The notes below the pieces were generated by a model. The model made no database searches. It was not told the origin of the DNA and saw only the letters and a program-made list of their open reading frames with translations. A program made the translations under genes and the position numbers. Shown in pieces: positions 1 through 5,197 of a stretch of 5,197 nucleotides of DNA; the first letter of the stretch is position 1; every line of letters begins with the position of its first letter. The stretch spans positions 1 to 5,197 of the forward strand of contig JAJYMP010000113.1 in NCBI GenBank assembly GCA_021786915.1. The letters run 5' to 3'. Source of the stretch: Chloroflexota bacterium (lineage in GTDB: Bacteria > Chloroflexota > Limnocylindria > Limnocylindrales > CSP1-4).

Positions 1-645
1 TCTGGGGATGCGGGTCCTTGCCGCCGAGGAGCGCGTGGAGCCGCATGAACTCGCGCTGCCAGTCGAGCCCCCGAGCATGTGGGCTGCGAGGAGGAGGTTC
101 TGCTCCGGCGCGAGGCGGTAGGCGGGATGGCCCCACCAGCCGTTGCCGATCACGCTCGGGTGCCTGCTGCCGACCTCGGCCGCAAGGCGGTCGCGAACCT
201 TCGCGAAGTCGGCGGCGGCCGTGTTCGGGCGGTCCGACTGCTTGGCGGCGAGGGCAGCCGTGGCGGCGGGGTCCGCGGCGGTGGCCGACTTCAGGTCGAC
301 GAAGTCGGCCAGTTGCACGAGGTAGAGGCTCATGACGTGGTCGCGGACGAGCAGCGTGCCCGCGAGCAGGTTGCGGATGATCCGGGCGTTGACCGGGATC
401 CGGATCGCGAGCGCGTTCTCGACGGCCCGGACCGAGGCGAGCGCGTGGACGCCCGAGCAGGTGCCGCAGATGCGCTCCGCGAGCGTCCACGCGTCGCGCG
501 GGTCGCGACCGGCAAGCGCGAGCTCGATGCCCCGGAAGCTCATGCCCGACACCCAGGCGTCGTCGATGACGGAGCCGGCCCGGGTGAACTCGACGCGCAG
601 GTTGCCACCGGCGCGAGTGACGGGGTCGATGACGATCCTGGCCAC
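1..645 (-). CDS. [NiFe]-hydrogenase large subunit, N-terminal part; apparent frameshift near base 70
   Basis: This is the catalytic subunit of a group 1 type [NiFe]-hydrogenase, which splits H2 into protons and electrons at a Ni-Fe site. About 210 of an expected 550 or so residues are present; the rest lies outside the window. The GTG start at 645 is preceded by GGAGGAG seven bases upstream and lies one base after the small subunit TGA, so the two genes are translationally coupled. The DPVTR motif is at residues 7-11. The L1 motif RICGTCSGVH is at residues 58-67, with C60 and C63 as Ni ligands. FRGIE (37-41) and GRDPRDAW (46-53) are also typical of the family. The usual TRIEGH reads TRAGGN, so the proton-gate Glu is Gly13. 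After residue 190 the family pattern (LDWQREF, then GGKDPHPQ) continues only in another frame, implying one lost base in the five-C run at 68-72. The family call is firm; the subgroup is not. Confidence 0.93.
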   Translation of the reverse strand, partial: MARIVIDPVTRAGGNLRVEFTRAGSVIDDAWVSGMSFRGIELALAGRDPRDAWTLAERICGTCSGVHALASVRAVENALAIRIPVNARIIRNLLAGTLLVRDHVMSLYLVQLADFVDLKSATAADPAATAALAAKQSDRPNTAAADFAKVRDRLAAEVGSRHPSVIGNGWWGHPAYRLAPEQNLLLAAHMLGGSTGSASSCGSTRSSAARTRIPR

Positions 646-646
646 G

Positions 647-1945
647 TCAACGCTCCTCCGGAGCGGCCGGCGGCGCGGCGTCGAGGGCCGCCTCCGCGGC
701 GGCTTCGCGCTCCGCGGCGTCGAGGGCGCTGGCCGGGCCCGCGGCTCCCGTTTCGGCCGTCAGCTCGGGCTCCTGCCCGGTCCCGAAGCAGGCTTCGGCT
801 TGGCGCGGCTCGGTCGCGACGGCAGCGGGCGCGGCGATCGCCGATCCCACTGCCGCCTTGGCCCTGTCGCGGGCGGCGATCATCCGGCGTCGCTTGAACC
901 GCACGCCCATACCCACCGCGTGCACGCCGGCGACCCCGCCGATCCCTGCCAGCAGCCCCCCGCCGATCATGTCGGCCGTGAGATTCGGCAGGAAGAACAG
1001 AGGTGCCGGCAGGCGCCTGTACGCGGAGCCCATGCCGTTCCAGAAGCCCGGCGTCATGCAGCCGATGCAGCCGTGACCCCCGCGGACGTTCCAGCTGATC
1101 TTCTCGCCGTACCTGACGGTCGGGCAGTTGCCCATCGTCTCGGGGCCTTTGCAGCCGAGCTTGTACAGGCACCAGCCCTCCTGCGCGCCCTGGTCGCCCC
1201 ACGCCGTGGCGAACTCGCCGAACTCGAAATGGGGCCGGCGTTCGCACTGGTTGTGGACCAGGTTCCCGTACGCCGACAGCGGACGCCCGGCCTGGTCGGC
1301 CGCCGGCAGGGCATTGAAGGTGATCCAGTGGACGATCACCGACGCCAGGTTGACGGGGTTGACCGGGCAGCCCGGCAGGGCCATGTACTTGCCGCCGCCC
1401 ACGAGGCCCTTCGTCCCGCCAGCATGCGTGGTGTTCCAGCCCGCAGCCGCGGCGCCGCCGTCGCAGGCGCAGGAGCCGACCGCGATGGTCGCGAGCGCGC
1501 CGGCGCTGACCTCCCGGACGACGTCGGCCGCGGGCCGCCCGCCGACCAGGCAGTAGGCGCCCGAGGCGCCGTCGGGGATCGATCCCTCCACGACGGCGAG
1601 GTAGCCGTTGGGGTAGAGCTGCATCGCGCTCGTCCGCGCCAGCTCCGCGTCGGCCCCGGCGACCGCGAGCAGCGAGTCGTGGTACTCGACCGCGAGCACG
1701 TCCAGGAACAGCGACACGGCGGTCGGGTCGCCGGAGCGCAGGAGCGCCTCCGTGTCGCCGCCGCAGGACTGGCCTCGGACCCAGATGACCGGCAGGCGCT
1801 TGGCGCCCTCGACGGCCTTGGCGATCTGCCGGGCGAAGCTGGCGGGGAGGGCGAGGGCGGCGGCCATCACGGCCGAGAAGCCGAGGAACGAACGGCGGGT
1901 CATTCCCCGCCGCAGCAGCGCGGCGTACAGCCCGTCGTCCCGCAT
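647..1945 (-). CDS. [NiFe]-hydrogenase small subunit, Tat-exported and membrane-anchored
   Basis: This is the electron-transfer subunit (432 aa) carrying three Fe-S clusters from the Ni-Fe site towards a membrane acceptor. The ATG at 1945 has AGGA about eight bases upstream and gives a Tat signal, TRRSFLG at residues 16-22. Proximal cluster candidates are C61, C159 and C193, but the fourth ligand position is Asp64 (SCGGD) instead of Cys. An extra Cys lies at 161 (GSCACDGG). Distal cluster ligands are H231, C234, C259 and C265; medial ligands are C274, C293 and C296 (CIGC). A Gly-rich hydrophobic segment at about 326-349, followed by KRRR, is the usual C-terminal anchor and places the enzyme on the outer face of the membrane. 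Beyond it is an unusually long Ala/Glu-rich tail (about 355-432). The gene is followed one base later by the large subunit. No cytochrome b, maturation protease or Hyp genes are in view. Asp at this position is known from the actinobacterial (group 1h) enzymes, but the Tat signal and anchor argue against a simple 1h assignment. Confidence 0.95.
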   Translation of the reverse strand: MRDDGLYAALLRRGMTRRSFLGFSAVMAAALALPASFARQIAKAVEGAKRLPVIWVRGQSCGGDTEALLRSGDPTAVSLFLDVLAVEYHDSLLAVAGADAELARTSAMQLYPNGYLAVVEGSIPDGASGAYCLVGGRPAADVVREVSAGALATIAVGSCACDGGAAAAGWNTTHAGGTKGLVGGGKYMALPGCPVNPVNLASVIVHWITFNALPAADQAGRPLSAYGNLVHNQCERRPHFEFGEFATAWGDQGAQEGWCLYKLGCKGPETMGNCPTVRYGEKISWNVRGGHGCIGCMTPGFWNGMGSAYRRLPAPLFFLPNLTADMIGGGLLAGIGGVAGVHAVGMGVRFKRRRMIAARDRAKAAVGSAIAAPAAVATEPRQAEACFGTGQEPELTAETGAAGPASALDAAEREAAAEAALDAAPPAAPEER

Positions 1946-2080
1946 CCGGCTTCCTCGCGCGAGCCTGCGCCCTCGGCCGCGGGTGGTCCCGCAGCGGCGA
2001 ACGGCGCGGCATGGGGACGCTGGTGTCCATCATGGGTGACGTGGGTACCGACGGCTCAGGCCCGATCGTCCCCGTGCCGG

Positions 2081-2117
2081 GGTGCCAAGGGCACGCCGCA
2101 CGGGTGCCATGGGCACC
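2081..2117. repeat. Two GGTGCC-N3-GGCAC palindromes upstream of the hydrogenase genes
   Basis: GGTGCC-AAG-GGCAC (2081-2094) and GGTGCC-ATG-GGCACC (2103-2117) are short palindromes with the same 3-base spacer, starting 22 bp apart (about two helical turns). They lie 136-172 bp upstream of the small subunit start, in the spacer behind tRNA-Lys. A paired operator for the hydrogenase operon is one reading; folding in RNA is another. The repeats are seen directly; any role is inferred. Confidence 0.5.
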
Positions 2118-2153
2118 GCGCGAAGGTCCGGCGGCGGCGGCTTGACCTGCCGT

Positions 2154-2185
2154 CGGGTGGAGACGCCGGTCCGAGCCTCCACCCG
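2154..2185. repeat. 9-bp perfect inverted repeat (hairpin) between tRNA-Lys and hydrogenase
   Basis: CGGGTGGAG (2154-2162) and CTCCACCCG (2177-2185) are perfect reverse complements separated by 14 bases. On the minus strand it lies about 55 bases downstream of the tRNA and about 210 bases upstream of the hydrogenase. No T tract follows on either strand, so it is not a classical intrinsic terminator. It could still back up termination or act as a protein site. Confidence 0.4.
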
Positions 2186-2194
2186 TGAGGGCGG

Positions 2195-2225
2195 ACGAAC
2201 CCCCCAGGTGGACTGGAGGGGTCGT
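2195..2225 (-). terminator. Terminator-like hairpin just downstream of tRNA-Lys
   Basis: Arms 2195-2207 and 2213-2225 form a 13-bp stem with one mismatch and one G-U pair around a 5-base loop. It starts 16 bases beyond the CCA end of the tRNA in the direction of transcription. It lacks a run of T after the stem, as is common for hairpins in high-GC bacteria, so termination is inferred from position and stability only. Confidence 0.45.
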
Positions 2226-2240
2226 CAGCGCATTCGCGAT

Positions 2241-2315
2241 TGGTGAGCCCGCAGGGATTCGAACCCTGAACCTAGGGATTAAGAGTCCCCCGCTCTACCG
2301 TTGAGCTACGGGCCC
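2241..2315 (-). tRNA. trnK: tRNA-Lys (anticodon CUU), CCA encoded
   Basis: This is a complete 75-base cloverleaf. The acceptor stem GGGCCCG pairs with CGGGCTC (one G-U pair). The D arm is GCTC/GAGC, the anticodon stem GGGGA/TCCCT with loop CTCTTAA, and the T arm CAGGG-TTCGAAT-CCCTG. The anticodon CTT lies at 2281-2283 and reads the lysine codon AAG. The discriminator is A, and CCA is encoded in the DNA (2241-2243). It stands alone between two hairpin-rich spacers. tRNA genes are frequent integration targets, but no second copy of its 3' end was seen in the window. Confidence 0.97.
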
Positions 2316-2327
2316 GGAACCGCCGGA

Positions 2328-2333
2328 ATGGTA
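2328..2333 (-). promoter_or_regulatory. Possible -10 element for tRNA-Lys
   Basis: On the minus strand TACCAT fits the TANNNT form of a -10 box and ends 12 bases before the first base of the mature tRNA, a reasonable distance for a short leader. No recognisable -35 hexamer is found 16-18 bases further upstream, so this rests on a short and weak match. Confidence 0.25.
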
Positions 2334-2400
2334 GCGCATGTCGCACGCCGCGCGCCGCCGGCATCCCCGATCAGCGAAGAGAGCAGGGCCGACGGTCGGG

Positions 2401-2566
2401 CGTGGCATCTCATGCCATGGATTCGCGCGACGCCCGTCACCTCGTGGCATACGGTGCCACGAGGTGACGTGATCCCGGCCGGCGAGACGGTCAAATCGGT
2501 CGGATCGTGGCATCGCGGGCCGCGAACCGACGCCAGGGGGCCGAAACCATGGCATCGGATGCCAAT
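2401..2566. repeat. Four TGGCAT-N3-RTGCCA palindromes at 42, 63 and 42 bp spacing
   Basis: The stretch 2316-2617 has no convincing gene. It holds four copies of a 15-bp palindrome: TGGCAT-CTC-ATGCCA (2403-2417), TGGCAT-ACG-GTGCCA (2445-2459), TGGCAT-CGC-GGGCCG (2508-2522, right half degenerate) and TGGCAT-CGG-ATGCCA (2550-2564). Starts are 42, 63 and 42 bp apart, all multiples of 21, so all copies face the same side of the helix. Three of the four are preceded by CG. The array separates the aminotransferase remnant from tRNA-Lys. It could be a phased protein-binding array, an intergenic repeat family, or structured RNA. The repeat is seen directly; its role is unknown. Confidence 0.7.
2435..2469. 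repeat. Perfect 15-bp inverted repeat, 5-base loop
   Basis: CGTCACCTCGTGGCA (2435-2449) is the exact reverse complement of 2455-2469, with TACGG between. It contains the second TGGCAT palindrome and extends it by nine bases on each side, making it the most stable hairpin in the window. It lies about 150 bases after the aminotransferase stop and 120 bases before the tRNA. It could terminate read-through from upstream, but neither strand has a T tract. Confidence 0.75.
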
Positions 2567-2617
2567 GGGCGACAACGGAACGCGCCGCGCGAGGTACCGG
2601 GCGGCCGCGGCGCGACC

Positions 2618-3300
<683 letters not shown>

Positions 3301-3301
3301 T

Positions 3302-4798
3302 CTAGCTCGGCTGGTTGTCGATCTGCGCGCGCTGGAGCTTGCCGCTGAAGTCCACGTAGACCGCCTTCCACTCGGTGAAGGTGTCGAGCGCGACGTGGCC
3401 GGCTTCGCGGTGGCCGTTGCCGGTGTCCTTCCAGCCGCCGAACGGGAGGTGCGTCTCGGCTCCGGTCGTGCCGGCGTTGATGTAGACGATGCCGGTCTCG
3501 AAGTCGCGCATCGCGCGGAACGCCGTGTTGACGTTGCGGGTGTAGATCGATGCCGACAGGCCGTAGCGGGTGCCGTTCGCGGCCGTGAGCGCCTCCTCGT
3601 AGCCGTCCACGGGGATGACCGAGAGCACCGGGCCGAAGATCTCCTCCTGCGCGATGCGGGCCATCGGCTCGACCCCGGCGAAGATCGTGGGCCGGTAGAA
3701 GTGCCCGCTGGCGAGGTCCCCGGCCGTCGCGCGCTCCCCGCCGCACACGAGCTCGCCCTCGGCGCGTCCGATCTCGGCGTACGACTCCACCTTGCGCACC
3801 GCCGAGGCGTTGACGAGCGGCCCCACCTCGACCGACTCGTCGAGACCCGAGCCCAGCCGGAGCCGCTCCGCGCGCTCCGCCAGGCGCCGCACCAGCTCGT
3901 CGGCGATCGGCCTGTCGGCGATGACCCGGGAGCAGGCCGTGCACCGCTGGCCGGTGGTCCCGAACGCGGACCACAGGATCCCCTCGACCGCGAGGTCGAG
4001 GTCGGCGTCGCGCAGGACCACCACCGCGTTCTTGCCGCCCAGCTCGAGGCTGACGCGCTTGAGGCGGCGGCCGGCGCGCTCGGCGATCGTCCGTCCGGTG
4101 ACCGACGAGCCCGTGAACGAGATCACCGAGACGTCGGGGCTCTCGACGATCGCGTCGCCCACCTCGCCCCCGGCCCCCGTTACCAGGTTGACGACGCCCG
4201 CCGGGAACCCGGCCTGCTCCAGCAGCTCCACGAGGAGCGTTGCGCAGTGGGGCGCGTCCGAGCTGGGCTTGAACACGACGGTGTTGCCCGCCACGAGCGC
4301 GGGCATCATCTTCCAGCACGGGATCGCCATGGGGAAGTTCCAGGGCGTGACGATGCCGGCGATCCCGAGCGGCTGGCGAATGCTCATCGCCCACTTGTCG
4401 GGGAGCTCGGAGGGGACCGTGTCGCCGAACAGCCGCCGCCCCTCGCCCGCCATGAGGAACGCGATGTCGATGCCCTCCTGGACATCGCCCCGCGCCTCGG
4501 CCAGCACCTTGCCCATCTCGCGGGTCATCGCCCGGGCCAGGCGCTCCTTGTGCTCGGCCACCAGCGCGCCGAAGCGGTAGAGGATCTCGCCGCGCTTCGG
4601 GGCGGGCGTCGCCTTCCAGCCCCTCGACGCCTCGTCGGCCGCGCGGACGGCCATCGCGACGTCGGCGGCGGTGCCCGCCTGGAAGCGCCCCACCACATCG
4701 CGCGTGTCCGCGGGGTTGATGCTCTCGAACGTCGCGCCGGAGACCGAATCGACCCAGCGGCCGGCGATGAACAGCTGATGGACGGCGGGCTCGGGCAT
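3302..4798 (-). CDS. NAD(P)+-dependent aldehyde dehydrogenase (semialdehyde dehydrogenase-like)
   Basis: This is a complete 498-residue ALDH-superfamily enzyme oxidising an aldehyde to the acid in the cytoplasm. I chose the ATG at 4798 because GGAGG stands six bases upstream; the open frame continues to 4846, but that extension has no such site. The dinucleotide-binding and catalytic motifs are in order: PWNFP (Asn154, oxyanion hole), FKPSS (Lys177), SFTGS (227-231), LELGGKN (Glu252, general base), GQRC (Cys286, nucleophile) and EEIFGP (Glu386, Phe388). All key residues are present and the length is normal. The residue that is Glu in strictly NAD+-dependent ALDHs (KPxE) is Ser180, as in many succinate- and ketoglutarate-semialdehyde dehydrogenases that accept NADP+. 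The C-terminus TEWKAVYVDFSGKLQRAQID also resembles that branch. Exact substrate unknown. It was probably co-transcribed with the aminotransferase immediately downstream, which is now broken. Confidence 0.93.
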   Translation of the reverse strand: MPEPAVHQLFIAGRWVDSVSGATFESINPADTRDVVGRFQAGTAADVAMAVRAADEASRGWKATPAPKRGEILYRFGALVAEHKERLARAMTREMGKVLAEARGDVQEGIDIAFLMAGEGRRLFGDTVPSELPDKWAMSIRQPLGIAGIVTPWNFPMAIPCWKMMPALVAGNTVVFKPSSDAPHCATLLVELLEQAGFPAGVVNLVTGAGGEVGDAIVESPDVSVISFTGSSVTGRTIAERAGRRLKRVSLELGGKNAVVVLRDADLDLAVEGILWSAFGTTGQRCTACSRVIADRPIADELVRRLAERAERLRLGSGLDESVEVGPLVNASAVRKVESYAEIGRAEGELVCGGERATAGDLASGHFYRPTIFAGVEPMARIAQEEIFGPVLSVIPVDGYEEALTAANGTRYGLSASIYTRNVNTAFRAMRDFETGIVYINAGTTGAETHLPFGGWKDTGNGHREAGHVALDTFTEWKAVYVDFSGKLQRAQIDNQPS

Positions 4799-4812
4799 GG
4801 GGGACCTCCGGG
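4793..4812 (-). promoter_or_regulatory. Shine-Dalgarno deciding the aldehyde dehydrogenase start
   Basis: The minus strand reads GGAGGTCCCCCATG. The GGAGG lies six bases ahead of the ATG at 4798. This supports that start over the in-frame alternative at 4846, which would add 16 residues (PHLTIGVPSSSRR...) not expected in the family. Confidence 0.75.
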
Positions 4813-4829
4813 ATGACGACGGCACGCCG

Positions 4830-4859
4830 ATCGTCAGGTGTGGCACCCGGCCGCGTCAA
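4830..4859 (-). promoter_or_regulatory. Candidate sigma-70-type promoter for the aldehyde dehydrogenase
   Basis: The minus strand has TTGACG (4859-4854), then 18 bases, then GACGAT (4835-4830). The -35 box matches five of six consensus positions and the -10 box three of six. Transcription would start near 4823, leaving a leader of about 25 bases that contains the ribosome binding site. The weak -10 keeps the confidence low. Confidence 0.35.
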
Positions 4860-5135
4860 ACTCGGCCCGGCCGTTGCGGCGATGGCCCGGGCGCCATTCC
4901 CCAAGACGCCCCGCTGGGGTTCTGTGCAGGCCGGATGTCCAGGACACTCCTGAGGCGAGTGTTCAGGCACCCTGGATACCGCGATACGCCTGGCGGAGGG
5001 TTTCGGCAGCCTCACCCTGCGCAACTCTCCGGTCGGGCGTATTCCCGCATCGCGAGGCGGGAGACCATCGCGAGGGCGGTGCCGAGGGCCCCACGGCGCT
5101 TGCGCGGAACGCGGCGCGACCGCGAAGATCGGCCC
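4860..5135. other. Gene-free spacer upstream of the aldehyde dehydrogenase
   Basis: Together with the promoter and leader this forms a non-coding stretch of 337 bases (4799-5135). Long open frames cross it on the minus strand but show no family pattern. Its visible structure is the TGTNCAGG cluster at 4923-4967. I see no tRNA, riboswitch or mobile element in it. If the plus-strand start at 5136 is real, this is a divergent promoter region. Confidence 0.5.
4923..4967 (+). repeat. Three TGTNCAGG repeats with an 11-bp palindrome
   Basis: TGTGCAGG (4923-4930), TGTCCAGG (4936-4943) and TGTTCAGG (4960-4967) are three copies of TGTNCAGG within 45 bp. The middle copy is part of the perfect palindrome TGTCCAGGACA (4936-4946). 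GGACACTC (4942-4949) can also pair with GAGTGTTC (4957-4964, one G-U). The cluster sits about 65 bp upstream of the candidate dehydrogenase promoter and 170 bp upstream of the possible divergent start. A regulator binding site is plausible but unproven. Confidence 0.45.
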
Positions 5136-5197
5136 ATGCCCACGCCCGCCCGGGACCTCGATCCCGGCTCGCCGCTCCTCGAGTTCGACCCGTCCCG
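5136..5197 (+). CDS. Possible start of a divergent plus-strand gene (partial)
   Basis: An ATG at 5136 opens a frame of 20 codons that runs off the window. A weak GAAGA lies about nine bases upstream. The peptide contains the string PLLEFDPS, which reminds me of the N-termini of some actinobacterial nucleoside phosphorylases (PLLEFDP followed by AVIEP). With so few residues this is only a hint. It could also be a chance open frame. Confidence 0.35.
   Translation, partial: MPTPARDLDPGSPLLEFDPS

Noticed and set aside
540..2033. 497-codon minus-strand frame overlapping the hydrogenase small subunit
   Set aside because: It is the same strand read one base off; the Arg/Pro-rich product has no family features, whereas the 647-1945 frame has all cluster ligands.
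332..2188. 618-codon open frame on the plus strand across the hydrogenase genes
   Set aside because: It lies antisense to two genes with clear family motifs, is rich in Arg/Gly/Ala as expected of GC-rich shadow frames, and shows no domain pattern.
2241..2315. tRNA-Lys as an attachment site for an integrated element
   Set aside because: No duplicated tRNA 3' end, integrase or transposase gene is visible in the window.
2401..2566. Possible CRISPR array
   Set aside because: The repeated unit is only 15 bp, imperfect, and spaced 42 or 63 bp apart without direct repeats of usual length; no cas genes nearby.
5012..5137. 41-codon basic ORF on the minus strand
   Set aside because: It has an ATG but no clear ribosome binding site or recognisable features, and it overlaps the possible plus-strand start at 5136; chance is as likely.

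Overview
The window is very GC-rich. Every gene with good support lies on the minus strand, so the natural reading direction is from base 5197 to base 1. The composition, a Tat-exported group 1 type [NiFe]-hydrogenase and a KGSADH-like aldehyde dehydrogenase suggest a soil-type high-GC bacterium. An actinomycetote (possibly Thermoleophilia-like) is my best guess, but nothing here fixes the taxonomy, and Chloroflexota or a proteobacterium cannot be excluded.

Layout in transcription order. (1) 5136-5197: the possible first 20 codons of a plus-strand gene leaving the window, divergent from the rest. (2) 4799-5135: a non-coding regulatory stretch with a candidate promoter and three TGTNCAGG repeats. 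(3) 3302-4798: an intact NAD(P)+-dependent aldehyde dehydrogenase. (4) 2618-3300: the C-terminal half of a HemL-like class III aminotransferase. It begins directly after the dehydrogenase stop codon, lacks about 220 N-terminal residues and carries a further frameshift. (5) 2316-2617: a gene-free stretch with four TGGCAT palindromes spaced 42, 63 and 42 bp apart, one inside a perfect 15-bp inverted repeat. (6) 2241-2315: tRNA-Lys(CUU) with an encoded CCA end, followed by a terminator-like hairpin. (7) 1946-2194: a spacer with two GGTGCC palindromes. (8) 647-1945 and 1-645: the small and large subunits of the hydrogenase, translationally coupled; the large subunit leaves the window and has an apparent one-base frameshift near base 70.

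How the genes work together: the two hydrogenase subunits form one Tat-exported, membrane-anchored H2-oxidising enzyme. It departs from the classical pattern at two functional positions: an Asp replaces one Cys ligand of the proximal Fe-S cluster, and a Gly replaces the conserved proton-gate Glu of the large subunit. The dehydrogenase and aminotransferase look like parts of a former amino acid or semialdehyde catabolic operon that is now broken at the join.

Both single-base lesions sit in G runs of the coding strand. They may therefore be consensus errors rather than biology. The loss of the aminotransferase N-terminal half cannot be explained that way and is either a real deletion or a misassembly.
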